Shown in pieces: positions 1-13,264 of a stretch of DNA of 64,000 bases; position 1 is the stretch's first letter; the number at the start of each line of letters is the position of its first letter. The DNA is from Petrolisthes cinctipes (taxonomy: Eukaryota; Arthropoda; Malacostraca; Decapoda; Porcellanidae). The notes beneath the pieces are model-generated. The model did no database searches, was not told the DNA's origin, and saw only the letters and a list, made by a program, of their open reading frames with translations. The translations under genes and the position numbers were made by a program. The stretch covers positions 410,001-474,000 of the forward strand of contig JAWQEG010001332.1 of NCBI GenBank assembly GCA_033782935.1, given 5' to 3'.

Positions 1-2658
1 CAGTGAGTGCAGTACAGTGTGTGAGGACCGGTCAGTGGATGGCGGCCTGGAATATTTAGTTATTTACACATGAACTGCCTGCCATCCCTGGCTACACGTG
101 ACGTGCCACACAGTGAGTGCAGTACAGTGTGTAATGAACGGTCAGTGAATAGCGGCCTGGAATATTTAGTTATTTACATGTAAACTGCCTGCTGTGCCTG
201 GCTACACGTGACCTGCCACATAGTGAGTGCAGTACAGTGTGTGAGGACCGGTCAGTATGTGGCAGCCAGGAATATTTAGTTGTTTACACATGAACTGTCT
301 GCCGTGCCTGGCTACATGTGACGTGCCACACAGTGAGTGCAGTATAGTGTGTGAGGAACGGTCATTGGGTGGCGCCCTGGAATATTTAGTTATTTACACG
401 TAAACTGCTTGCTGTGCCTGGCTACACGTGACGTGCCATATAGTGAGTGCAGTACAGTGTGTGATGACCGATCAGTGGATGGCGGCCTGTAATATTTAGT
501 TATTTACACGTGAACTGCCTGCCGTGCCTAGGCCTGGAATATTTAGTTATTTACACGTGAACTGCCTGCCGTGCCTGGCTACACGTGACGTGCCACACAG
601 TGAGTGCAGTACAGTGTGTGAGGACCGGTCAGTGGATGGCGACCTGGAATATTTAGTTATTTACATGTGAACTGGCTGCCGTGTCTCGGCCTGGAATATT
701 TAGTTATTTACACGTGAAATGCCTGCCGTGCCTGGGCCTGGAATATTTAGTTATTTACACGTGAACTGCCTGCTGTGCCTGGCTACACGTGACGTGACAC
801 ACAGTGAGTGCAGTACAGTGTGTGAGGACTGATCGGTGGATGGCGGCCTGGAATATTTAGTTTTTTACACGTGAACTGCCTGCCGTGCCTGGCTACACGT
901 GACATGCCACACAGTGAGTGCACTACAGTGTGTGAGGACCGGTCAGTGGATGGCGGCCCGGAATATTTAGTTATTTACACGTATACTACCTGCTGTGCCT
1001 GGCTACACGTGACGTGCCACATAGTGATTGCAGTACAATGTGTGATGACCGATCAGTGGATGGCGGCCTGGAATATTTAGTTATTTACACGTGAACTGCC
1101 TGCCGTGCCTGGCTACACGTGACGTGCCACACAGTGAGTGCAGTACAGTGTGTGAGGACCGGTCAGTGAATGGCGCCCTGGAATATTTAGTTATTTACAC
1201 GTGAACTGCCTGCCGTTCCAGGCTACACGTGACGTGACACACAGTGAGTGCACTACAGTGTGTGAGGACTGGTCAGTGGATGGTGGCCCAGAATATTTAG
1301 TTATTTACACATAAACTGCCTGCCGTGCCTGGCTAAACGTGACGAGCCACATAGTGAGTGCAGTACAGTGTGTGATGACCGATCAGTGGATGGCGGCCTG
1401 GAATATTTAGTTATTTACACGTGAACTGCCTGCGGTGCCTGACTACACGTGACGTGCCACACAGTGAGTGCAGTACAGTGTGTGAGGACCGGTCAGTGAA
1501 TGGCGGCCTGGAATATTTAGTTTTTTACATGTGAACTGGCTGCCGTGCCTGGGTCTGGAATATTTAGTTATTTACACGTGAAATGCCTGCCGTGCCTGGG
1601 CTTGGAATATTTAGTTATTTACACGTGAACTGCCTGCTGTGCCTGGCTACACGTGACGTGCCACATAGTGAGTGCAGTACAGTGTGTGAGGACCGATCGG
1701 TGGATGGCGGCCTGGAATATTTAGTTATTTACACGTGAACTGCCTGTTGTGCCTGGCTACACGTGACGTGACAAACAGTGAGTGCACTACAGTGTGTGAG
1801 GACCGGTCAGTGGATGGCGGCCCGGAATATTTAGTTATTTACACGTAAACTGCCTGCTGTGCCTGGCTACACGTGACGTGCCACATAGTGAGTGCAGTAC
1901 AGTGTGTGAGGACCGGTCAGTAGATGGCGGCCTGGAATATATAGTTATTTAAACGTGAACTGCCTGCCGTGCCAGACTACACGTGACGTGCCACACAGTG
2001 AGTGCACTACAGTGTGTGAGGACCGGTCAGTGGATGGCGGCCTGGAATATTTAGTTATTTACACATGAACTGGCTGCCGTGCCTGGGCCTGGAATATTTA
2101 GTTATTTACACGTAAACTACCTGCTGTGCCTGGCTACACGTGACGTGCCACATAGTGAGTGCAGTACAGTGTGTGAGGACCGGTCAGTAGATGGCGGCCT
2201 GGAATATTTAGTTATTTACACATGTACTGCCTGCCGAGCCTGGCTACACGTGACGTGACACACAGTGAGTGCAGAACAGTGTGTGAGGAACGATCAGTGG
2301 ATGGCGGCCTGGAATATTTAGTTATTTACACGTGAACTGCCTGCCTAGCTTGGCTACACGTGACGTGACACACAGTGAGTGCAGTACAGTGTGTGAGGAA
2401 CGATCAGTGGATGGAGGCCTGGAATATTTAGTTATTTACACGTGAACTGCCTGCCATGCAAGGCTACACGTGACGTGCCACACAGTGAGTGCAGTACAGT
2501 GTGTAAGGAACGGTCAGTGAATAGCGGCCTGGAATATTTAGTTATTTACATGTGAACTGCCTGCCGAGCCTGGCTACACGTGACGTGACACACAGTGAGT
2601 GCAGTACAGTGTGTGAGGAATGGTCAGTGGATGGCGCCCTGGAATATTTAGTTATTTA

Positions 2659-2692
2659 CACGTGAACTGCCTGCCGTGCCTGGCTACACGTG
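2659..2692 (+). promoter_or_regulatory. Paired CACGTG hexamers in the L unit
   Basis: In the L exemplar CACGTG lies at 2659-2664 and 2687-2692, both inside TACACGTGA, start to start 28 bp. The second is followed directly by ACGTG. CACGTG is the canonical E-box or G-box core bound by bHLH or bZIP proteins in eukaryotes (family knowledge). Binding here is only inferred; the first hexamer is often CATGTG or CACATG, the second less often altered. The S unit keeps only the first hexamer. It may equally be unselected repeat sequence. Confidence 0.3.
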
Positions 2693-2727
2693 ACGTGCCA
2701 CACAGTGAGTGCAGTACAGTGTGTGAG

Positions 2728-2735
2728 GACCGGTC
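2728..2735. other. GACCGGTC 8 bp palindrome in the L unit
   Basis: Consensus 87-94 is a perfect 8 bp dyad containing an ACCGGT site. It lies in the variable tail and is broken in several recurrent subtypes (GACCGATC, GAACGGTC, GACCAGTC, GACTGGTC), so it works better as a subtype marker than as a conserved element. No function is claimed. Confidence 0.5.
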
Positions 2736-5700
2736 AGTGGATGGCGGCCTGGAATATTTAGTTATTTACACGTGAACTGCCTGCTGTGCCTGGCTACACG
2801 TGACGTGCCACATAGTGAGTGCAGTACAGTGTGTGATGACCGATCAGTGGATGGCGGCCTGTAATATTTAGTTATTTACACGTGAACTGCCTGCCGTGCC
2901 TAGGCCTGTAATATTTAGTTATTTACACGTGAACTGGCTGCCGTGCCTGGGCATGGAATATTTAGTTATTTACACGTGAACTGCCTGCTGTGCCTGGCTA
3001 CACGTAACGTGCCACACAATGAGTGCAGTACAGTGTGTGAGGACTGGTCAGTGAATGACGCCCTGGAATATTTAGTTATCTACACGTGAACTGCCTGCCG
3101 TTCCAGGCTACACGTGACGTGACACACAGTGAGTGCACTACAGTGTGTGAGGACTGGTCAGTGGATGGTGGCCCAGAATATTTAGTTATTTACACATAAA
3201 CTGCCTGCCGTGCCTGGCTAAACGTGACGAGCCACATAGTGAGTGCAGTACAGTGTGTGATGACCGATCAGTGGATGGCACCCTGGAATATTTAGTTATT
3301 TACACGTGAACTGCCTGCCGTGCCTGGCTACACGTGACGTGACACACAGTGAGTGCACTACAGTGTGTGAGGACCAGTCAGTAGATGGCGGCCTGGAATA
3401 TTTAGTTATTTACACGTGAACTGGCTGCCGAGCCTGGCTACACGTGACGTGACACACAGTGAGTGCAGTACAGTGTGTGATGAACGGTCATTGGGTGGCG
3501 CCCTGGAATATTTAGTTATTTACACGTAAACTGCCTGCTGTGCCTGGCTACACGTGACGTGCTACATAGTGAGTGCAGTACAGTGTGTGAGGACCGGTCA
3601 GTATGTGGCAGCCAGGAATATTTAGTTGTTTACACATGAACTGTCTGCCGTGCCTGGCTTCATGTGACGTGCCACACAGTGAGTGCAGTACAGTGTGTGA
3701 GGAACGGTCATTGGGTGGCGCCCTGGAATATTTAGTTATTTACACGTAAACTGCCTACTGTGCCTGGTTACATGTGACGTTCCACATAGTGAGTGCAGTA
3801 CAGTGTGTGAGGACCAGTCAGTAGATGGCGGCCTGGAATATTTAGTTATTTACACGTGAACTGCCTGCCGTGCCTGGCTACACGTGACGTGCCACACAGT
3901 GAGTGCAGTACAGTGTGTGAGGACCGGTCAGTGGATGGCGGTCTGGAATATTTAGTTATTTACACGTGAACTGGCTGCCGTGCCTCGGCCTGGAATATTT
4001 AGTTATTTACACGTGAAATGCCTGCCGTGCCTGGGCCTGGAATATTTAGTTATTTACACTTGAACTGCCTGCTGTGCCTAGCTACACGTGACGTGACACA
4101 CAGTGAGTGCAGTACAGTGTGTGAAGACTGATCGGTGGATGGCGGCCTGGAATATTTAGTTATTTACACGTGAACTGCCTGCCGTGCCTGAATACACGTG
4201 ACGTGCCACACAGTGAGTGCACTACAGTGTGTGAGGACCGGTCAGTGGATGGCGGCCCGGAATATTTAGTTATTTACCCGTGAACTGCCTGCTGTGCCTG
4301 GTTACACGTAACGCGCCACACAGTGAGTGCAGTACAGTGTGTGAGGACCGGTCAGTGGATGGCGGCCTGGAATATTTAGTTATTTACACATGAACTGGCT
4401 GCCGTGCCTGGGCCTGGAATATTTAGTTATTTACACGTAAACTGCCTGCTGTGCCTGGCTACACGTGACGTGCCACATAGTGAGTGCAGTACAGTGTGTG
4501 AGGACCGGTCAGTAGATGGCGGCCTGGAATATTTAGTTATTTACACATGAACTGCCTGCCGAGCCTGGCTACACGTGACGTGACACACAGTGAGTGCAGT
4601 ACAGTGTGTGAGGAACGATCAGTGGATGGCGGCCTGGAATATTTAGTTATTTACACGTGAACTGCCTGCCGAGCCTGGCTACACGTGACGTGACACACAG
4701 TGAGTGCTGTACAGTGTGTGAGGAACGATCAGTGGATGGCGGCCTGGAATATTTAGTTATTTACACGTGAACTGCCTGCCATGCCTGGCTACACGTGACG
4801 TGCCACACAGTGAGTGTAGTACAGTGTGTAATGAACGGTCAGTGAATAGCGGCCTGGAATATTTAGTTATTTACATGTGAACTGCCTGCCGAGCCTGGCT
4901 ACACGTGACGTGACACACAGTGAGTGCAGTACAGTGTGTGAGGAATGGTCAGTGGATGGCGCCCTGGCATATTTAGTTATTTACACGTGAACTGCCTGCC
5001 GTGCCTGGCTACACGTGACGTGCCACACAGTGAGTGCAGTACAGTGTGTGAGGACCGGTCAGTGGATGGCGGCCTGGAATATTTAGTTATTTACACGTGA
5101 ACTGCCTGCTGTGCCTGGCTACACGTGACGTGCCACATAGTGAGTGCAGTACAGTGTGTGAGGACCGATTAGTGGATGGCAGCCTGGAATATTTAGTTAT
5201 TTACACGTGAACTGCCTGCCGTGCCTGGCTACACGTGACGTGACACACAGTGAGTAAACTACAGTGTGTGAGGACCGGTCAGTGGATGGCGGCACGGAAT
5301 ATTTAGTTATTTACATGTAAACTGCCTGCTGTGCCTGGCTACACGTGACGTGCCACATAGTGAGTGCTGTACAGTGTGTGAGGACCGGTCAGTATGTGGC
5401 AGCCAGGAATATTTAGTTGTTTACACATGAACTGTCTGCCGTGCCTGGCTACATGTGACGTGCCACACAGTGAATGCAGTACAGTGTGTGAGGAACGGTC
5501 ATTGGGTGGCGCCCTGGAATATTTAGTTATTTACACGTAAACTGCTTGCTGTGCCTGGCTACACGTGACGTTCCACATAGTGAGTGCAGTACAGTGTGTG
5601 AGGACCAGTCAGTAGATGGCGGCCTGGAATATTTAGTTATTTACACGTGAACTGCCTGCCGTGCCTGGCTACACGTGACGTGACACACAGTGAGTGCACT

Positions 5701-8700
5701 ACAGTGTGTGAGGACCAGTCAGTAGATGGCGGCCTGGAATATTTAGATATTTACAAGTGAACTGGCTGCCGTGCCTGGGCCTGGAATATTTAGTTATTTA
5801 CACGTGAACTGCCTGCCGTGCCTGGCTACACGTGACGTGCCACACAGTGAGTGCAGTACAGTGTGTGAGGACCGGTCAGTGGATGGCGACCTGGAATATT
5901 TAGTTATTTACATGTGAACTGGCTGCCGTGCCTCGGCCTGGAATATTTAGTTATTTACACGTGAAATGCCTGCCATGCCTGGGCCTGGAATATTTAGTTA
6001 TTTACACGTGAACTGCCTGCCGTGCCTGGCTACACGTGACGTGACACACAGTGAGTGCAGTACAGTGTGTGAGGACCGGTCAGTAGATGGCGGCCTGGAA
6101 TATTTAGTTATTTACACATGAACTGCCTGCCGAGCCTGGCTACACGTGACGTGACAAACAGTGAGTGCAGTACAGTGTGTGAGGAACGATCAGTGGATGG
6201 CGGCCTGGAATATTTAGTTATTTACACGTGAACTGCCTGCCGAGCCTGGCTACACGTGACGTGACACACAGTGAGTGCAGTACAGTGTGTGAGGAACGAT
6301 CAGTGGATGGAGGCCTGGAATATTTAGTTATTTACACGTGAACTGCCTGCCATGCCTGGCTACACGTGACGTGCCACACAGTGAGTGCAGTACAGTGTGT
6401 AAGGAACGGTCAGTGAATAGCGGCCTGGAATATTTAGTTATTTACATGTGAACTGCCTGCCGAGCCTGGCTACACGTGACGTGACACACAGTGAGTGCAG
6501 TACAGTGTGTGAGGAATGGTCAGTGGATGGCGCCCTGGAATATTTAGTTATTTACACGTGAACTGCCTGCCGTGCCTGGCTACACGTGACGTGCCACACA
6601 GTGAGTGCAGTACAGTGTGTGATGACCGGTCAGTGGATGGCGGCCTGGAATATTTAGTTATTTACACGTGAACTGCCTGCTGTGCCTGGCTACACGTGAC
6701 GTGCCACATAGTGAGTGCAGTACAGTGTGTGATGACCGATCAGTGGATGGCGGCCTGTAATATTTAGTTATTTACACGGGAACTGCCTGCCGTGCCTAGG
6801 CCTGTAATATTTAGTTATTTACACGTGAACTGGCTGCCGTGCCTGGGCATGGAATATTTAGTTATTTACACGTGAACTGCCTGCTGTGCCTGGCTACACG
6901 TGACGTGCCACACAGTGAGTGCAGTACAGTGTGTGAGGACCGGTCAGTGAATGGCGCCCTGGAATATTTAGTTATTTACACGTGAACTGCCTGCCGTTCC
7001 AGGCTACACGTGACGTGACACACAGTGAGTGCACTACAGTGTGTGAGGACTGGTCAGTGGATGGTGGCCCAGAATATTTAGTTATTTACACATAAACTGC
7101 CTGCCGTGCCTGGCTAAACGTTACGAGCCACATAGAGAGTGCAGTACAGTGTGTGATGACCGATCAGTGGATGGCGCCCTGGAATATTTAGTTATTTACA
7201 CGTGAACTGCCTGCGGTGCCTGACTACACGTGACGTGCCACACAGTGAGTGCAGTACAGTGTGTGAGTACCGGTCAGTGAATGGCGGCCTGGAATATTTA
7301 GGTTTTTACATGTGAACTGGCTGCCGAGCCTGGGCCTGGAATATTTAGTTATTTACACGTGAAATGCCTGCCGTGCCTGGGCTTGGAATATTTAGTTATT
7401 TACACGTGAACTGCCTGCTGTGCCTGGCTACACGTGACGTCCCACACAGTGAGTGCAGTACAGTGTGTGAGGACCGATCGGTGGATGGCGGCCTGGAATA
7501 TTTAGTTATTTACACGTGAACTGCCTGTTGTGCCTGGCTACACGTGACGTGACACACAGTGAGTGCACTACAGTGTATGAGGACCGGTCAGTGGATGGCG
7601 GCCCGGAATATTTAGTTATTTACACGTAAACTGCCTGCTGTGCCTGGCTACATGTGACGTGCCACATAGTGAGTGCAGTACAGTGTGTGAGGACCGGTCA
7701 GTAGATGGCGGCCTGGAATATATAGTTATTTACACGTGAACTGCCTGCCGTGCCTGGCTACACGTGACGTGCCACACAGTGAGTGCACTACAGTGTGTGA
7801 GGACCGGTCAGTGGATGGCGGCCCGGAATATTTAGTTATTTACCCGTGAACTGCCTGCTGTTCCTGGCTACACGTAACGCGCCACACAGTGAGTGCAGTA
7901 CAGTGTGTGAGGACCGGTCAGTGGATGGCGGCCTGGAATATTTAGTTATTTACACATGAACTGGCTGCCGTGCCTGGGCCTGGAATATTTAGTTATTTAC
8001 ACGTAAACTACCTGCTGTGCCTGGCTACACGTGACGTGCCACATAGAGAGTGCAGTACAGTGTGTGAGGACCGGTCAGTAGATGGCGGCCTGGAATATTT
8101 AGTTATTTACACATGAACTGCCTGCCGAGCCTGGCTACACGTGACGTGACACACAGTGAGTGCAGTACAGTGTGTGAGGAACGATCAGTGGATGGCGGCC
8201 TGGAATATTTATTTATTTACACGTGAACTGCCTCCCGAGCCTGGCTACACGTGACGTGACACTCAGTGAGTGCAGTACAGTGTGTGAGGAACGATCAGTG
8301 GATGGAGGCCTGGAATATTTAGTTATTTACTCGTGAACTGCCTGCCATGCCTGGCTACACGTGACGTGCCACACAGTGAGTGCAGTACAGTGTGTAAGGA
8401 ACGGTCAGTGAATAGCGGCCTGGAATATTTAGTTATTTACATGTGAACTGCCTGCCGAGCCTGGCTACACGTGACGTGACACACAGTGAGTGCAGTACAG
8501 TGTGTGAGGAATGGTCAGTGGATGGCGCCCTGGAATATTTAGTTATTTACACGTGAACTACCTGCCGTGCCTGGCTACACGTGACGTGCCACACAGTGAG
8601 TGCAGTACAGTGTGTGAGGACCGGTCAGTGGATGGCGGCATGGAATATTTAGTTATTTACACGTGAACTGCCTGCTGTGCCTGGCTACACGTGACGTGCC

Positions 8701-11096
8701 ACATAGTGAGTGCAGTACAGTGTGTGATGACCGATCAGTGGATGGCGGCCTGTAATATTTAGTTATTTACACGTGAACTGCCTGCCGTGCCTAGGCCTGG
8801 AATATTTAGTTATTTACACGTGAACTGGCTGCCGTGCCTGGGCATGGAATATTTAGTTATTTACACGTGAACTGCCTGCTGTGCCTGGCTACACGTGACG
8901 TGCCACACAGTGAGTGCAGTACAGTGTGTGAGGACCGATCAGTGGATGACGGCCTGGAATATTTAGTTATTTACACGTGAACTGCCTGTTGTGCCTGGCT
9001 ACACGTGACGTGACACACAGTGAGTAAACTACAGTGTGTGAGGACCGGTCAGTGGATGGCGGCACGGAATATTTAGTTATTTACATGTAAACTGCCTGCT
9101 GTGCCTGGCTACACGTGACGTGCCACATAGTGAGTGCAGTACAGTGTGTGAGGACCGGTCAGTAGATGGCGGCCTGGAATATTTAGTTATTTACACGTGA
9201 ACTGCCTGCCGTGCCTGGCTACACGTGACGTGACACACAGTGAGTGCACTACAGTGTGTGAGGACCAGTCAGTAGATGGCGGCCTGGAATATTTAGTTAT
9301 TTACACGTGAACTGGCTGCCGTGCCTGGGACTGGAATATATAGTTATTTACACGTGAACTGCCTGCCGTGCCTGGCTACACGTGACGTGCCACACAGTGA
9401 GTGCAGTACAGTGTGTGAGGACCGGTCAGTGGATGGCGACCTGGAATATTTAGTTATTTAAACGTGAACTGGCTGCCGTGCCTCGGCCTGGAATATTTAG
9501 TTATTTACACGTGAAATGCCTGCTGTGCCTGGGCCTGGAATATTTAGTTATTTACACGTGAACTGCCTGCTGTGCCTGGCTACACGTGACGTGACACACA
9601 GTGAGTGCAGTACAGTGTGTGAGGACTGATCGGTGGATGGCGGCCTGGAATATTTAGTTTTTTACACGTGAACTGCCTGCCGTGCCTGGCTACACGTGAC
9701 ATGCCACACAGTGAGTGCACTACAGTGTGTGAGGACCGGTCAGTGGATGGCGGCCCGGAATATTTAGTTATTTACACGTATACTGCCTGCTGTGCCTGGC
9801 TACACGTGACGTGCCACATAGTGAGTGCAATACAATGTGTGATGACCGATCAGTGGATGGCGGCCTGGAATATTTAGTTATTTACACTTAAACTGGCTGC
9901 CGTGCCTGGGCCTGGAATATTTAGTTATTTACACGTGAACTGCCTGCCGTGCCTGGCTACACGTGACGTGCCACACAGTGAGTGCAGTACAGTGTGTGAG
10001 GACCGGTCAGTGAATGGCAGCCTGGAATATTTAGTTATTTACATGTGAACTGCCTGCCGAGCCTGGCTACACGTGACGTGACACACAGTGAGTGCAGTAC
10101 AGTGTGTGAGGAACGGTCATTGGGTGGCGCCCTGGAATATTTAGTTATTTACACGTAAACTGCCTGCTGTGCCTGGCTACACGTGACGTGCTACATAGTG
10201 AGTGCAGTACAGTGTGTTAGAACCGGTCAGTATGTGGCAACCAGGAATATTTAGTTGTTTACACATGAACTGTCTGCCGTGCCTGGCTACATGTGACGTG
10301 CCACACAGTGAGTGCAGTACAGTGTGTGAGTAACGGTCATTGGGTGGCGCCCTGGAATATTTAGTTATTTACACGTAAACTGCCTGCTGTGCCTGGTTAC
10401 ATGTGACGTTCCACATAGTGAGTGCAGTACAGTGTGTGAGGACCAGTCAGTAGATGGCGGCCTGGAATACTTAGTTATTTACACGTGAACTGCCTGCCGT
10501 GCCTGGCTACACGTGACGTGCCACACAGTGAGTGCAGTACAGTGTGTGAGGACCGGTCAGTGGATGGCGGCCTGGAATATTTAGTTATTTACACGTTAAC
10601 TGGCTGCCGTGCCTCGGCCTGGAATATTTAGTTATTTACACGTGAAATGCCTGCCGTGCCTGGGCCTGGAATATTTAGTTATTTACACGTGAACTGCCTG
10701 CCGTGCCTGGCTACACGTGACGTGCCACACAGTGAGTGCACTACAGTGTGTGAGGACCGGTCAGTGGATGGCGGCCCGGAATATTTAGTTATTTACCCGT
10801 GAACTGCCTGCTGTGCCTGGCTACACGTAACGCGCCACACAGTGAGTGCAGTACAGTGTGTGAGGACCGGTCAGTGGATGGCGGCTTGGAATATTTAGTT
10901 ATTTACACATGAACTGGCTGCCGTGCCTGGGCCTGGAATATTTAGTTATTTACACGTAAACTGCCTGCTGTGCCTGGCTACACGTGACGTGCCACATAGT
11001 GAGTGCAGTACAGTGTGTGAGGACCGGTCAGTAGATGGCGGCCTGGAATATTTAGTTATTTATACATGAACTGCCTGCCGAGCCTGGCTACACGTG

Positions 11097-12180
11097 ACGT
11101 GACACACAGTGAGTGCAGTACAGTGTGTGAGGAACGATCAGTAGATGGCGGCCTGGAATATTTAGTTATTTACACGTGAACTGCCTGCTATGCCTGGCTA
11201 CACGTGACGTGCCACACAGTGAGTGCAGTACAGTGTGTAATGAACGGTCAGTGAATAGCGGCCTGGAATATTTAGTCATTTACATGTGAACTGCCTGCCG
11301 AGCCTGGCTACACGTGACGTGACACACAGTGAGTGCAGTACAGTGTGTGAGGAATGGTCAGTGGATGGCGCCCTGGCATATTTAGTTATTTACACGTGAA
11401 CTGCCTGCCGTGCCTGGCTACACGTGACGTGCCACACAGTGAGTGCAGTACAGTGTGTGAGGACCGGTCAGTGGATGGCGGCCTGGAATATTTAGTTATT
11501 TACACGTGAACTGCCTGCTTTGCCTGGCTACACGTGACGTGCCACATAGTGAGTGCAGTACAGTGTGTGATGACCGATCAGTGGATGGCGGCCTGTAATA
11601 TTTAGTTATTTACACGTGAACTGCCTGCCGTGCCTAGGCCTGGAATATTTAGTTATTTACACGTGAACTGGCTGCTGTGCCTGGGCATGGAATATTTAGT
11701 TATTTACACGTGAACTGCCTGCTGTGTTTGGCTACACGTGACGTGCCACACAGTGAGTGCAGTACAGTGTGTGAGGACCGATTAGTGGATGGCGGCCTGG
11801 AATATTTAGTTATTTACACGTGAACTGCCTGCCGTGCCTGGCTACACGTGACGTGACACACAGTGAGTAAACTACAGTGTGTCAGGACCGGTCAGTGGAT
11901 GGCGGCACGGAATATTTAGTTATTTACATGTAAACTGCCTGCTGTGCCTGGCTACACGTGACGTGCCACATAGTGAGTGCAGTACAGTGTGTGAGGACCG
12001 GTCAGTATGTGGCAGCCAGGAATATTTAGTTGTTTACACATGAACTGTCTGCCGTGCCTGGCTACATGTGACGTGCCAAACAGTGAGTGCAGTACAGTGT
12101 GTGAGGAACGGTCATTGGGTGGCGCCCTGGAATATTTAGTTATTTACACGTAAACTGCTTGCTGTGCCTGGCTACACGTG
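11097..12180 (+). repeat. 1084 bp higher-order repeat, copy 1 in A1
   Basis: Several private variants recur at exactly 1084 bp: TAGTCATT at 11273 and 12357, GCTATGCC at 11187 and 12271, GCTGTGTTTG at 11721 and 12805, and TAAACT at 11868 and 12952. The length 1084 equals 9 L plus 2 S. The junction near 12180 joins the end of one unit series to the start of the same series, so this is a simple tandem duplication. Confidence 0.88.
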
Positions 12181-13264
12181 ACGTGACACACAGTGAGTGC
12201 AGTACAGTGTGTGAGGAACGATCAGTGGATGGCGGCCTGGAATATTTAGTTATTTACACGTGAACTGCCTGCTATGCCTGGCTACACGTGACGTGCCACA
12301 CAGTGAGTGCAGTACAGTGTGTAATGAACGGTCAGTGAATAGCGGCCTGGAATATTTAGTCATTTACATGTGAACTGCCTGCCGAGCCTGGCTACACGTG
12401 ACGTGACACACAGTGAGTGCAGTACAGTGTGTGAGGAATGGTCAGTGGATGGCGCCCTGGCATATTTAGTTATTTACACGTGAACTGCCTGCCGTGCCTG
12501 GCTACACGTGACGTGCCACACAGTGAGTGCAGTACAGTGTGTGAGGACCGGTCAGTGGATGGCGGCCTGGAATATTTAGTTATTTACACGTGAACTGCCT
12601 GCTGTGCCTGGCTACACGTGACGTGCCGCATAGTGAGTGCAGTACAGTGTGTGATGACCGATCAGTGGATGGCGGCCTGTAATATTTAGTTATTTACACG
12701 TGAACTGCCTGCCGTGCCTAGGCCTGGAATATTTAGTTATTTACACGTGAACTGGCTGCTGTGCCTGGGCATGGAATATTTAGTTATTTACACGTGAACT
12801 GCCTGCTGTGTTTGGCTACACGTGACGTGCCACACAGTGAGTGCAGTACAGTGTGTGAGGACCGATTAGTGGATGGCGGCCTGGAATATTTAGTTATTTA
12901 CACGTGAACTGCCTGCCGTGCCTGGCTACACGTGACGTGACACACAGTGAGTAAACTACAGTGTGTCAGGACCGGTCAGTGGATGGCGGCACGGAATATT
13001 TAGTTATTTACATGTAAACTGCCTGCTGTGCCTGGCTACACGTGACGTGCCACATAGTGAGTGCAGTACAGTGTGTGAGGACCGGTCAGTATGTGGCAGC
13101 CAGGAATATTTAGTTGTTTACACATGAACTGTCTGCCGTGCCTGGCTACATGTGACGTGCCACACAGTGAGTGCAGTACAGTGTGTGAGGAACGGTCATT
13201 GGGTGGCGCCCTGGAATATTTAGTTATTTACACGTAAACTGCTTGCTGTGCCTGGCTACACGTG
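12181..13264 (+). repeat. 1084 bp higher-order repeat, copy 2 in A1
   Basis: Second tandem copy of the 9 L + 2 S repeat. It agrees with copy 1 at all private markers I checked and continues into the sequence that normally follows the series (GACGTTCC and AGTAAGTGC variants near 13265-13280). Its presence in both A1 and A2 shows that it predates the 11 kb duplication. Confidence 0.86.

Larger units (their letters stand above)
2642..2751 (+). repeat. L unit, 110 bp consensus exemplar
   Basis: This copy matches the majority base I see at each position and serves as the L reference. By hand count it holds 23 A, 25 C, 35 G and 27 T (54.5% GC, G-rich on this strand) and six CpG sites at consensus 20, 34, 48, 53, 90 and 104. 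Most constant across the window are the AT-rich head (1-17) and the core GTGCAGTACAGTGTGTGAG (about 68-86). Most variable are 18-24, 30-37, 53-63 and 87-106; these give the unit subtypes. Positions 58-84 contain CACACA and TGTGTG arms separated by 15 nt, a weak possible hairpin that is broken in the common CACATA variant. Confidence 0.95.
1..3700 (+). repeat. Left flank, mixed higher-order repeats
   Basis: This part consists of L and S units arranged in cassettes also found further right. The marker GGTGGCCCA occurs at 1282 and 3167 (offset 1885) and again at 7063 (3896 after the second). The same 3896 bp offset links 2287 to 6183 and 2901 to 6797, so about 2.2-3.3 kb is a paralogue of 6.1-7.2 kb. 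The marker TGCGGTGCC links 1431 to 7212 at offset 5781, the sum of the other two. The segment therefore comes from older internal duplications of the A block. No genes or unique sequence. Confidence 0.8.

Noticed and set aside
871..1080. 69-codon plus-strand ORFs (871, 9668, 13658, 20554, 24794, 30402, 36905 and further copies)
   Set aside because: They start at GTG in the satellite and span almost exactly two L units. Because 110 is not a multiple of 3, the frame shifts each unit. The ORF exists only where GTGAAC became GTATAC and lost a TGA, and it ends at the TAG of the next unit head. Copies follow the block duplications, so recurrence is not evidence of selection.
2699..2725. CACACA/TGTGTG hairpin in the L core as a terminator or structured RNA
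   Set aside because: Only a 6 bp stem with a 15 nt loop, broken in the common CACATA variant without compensating change. Not treated as a functional structure.
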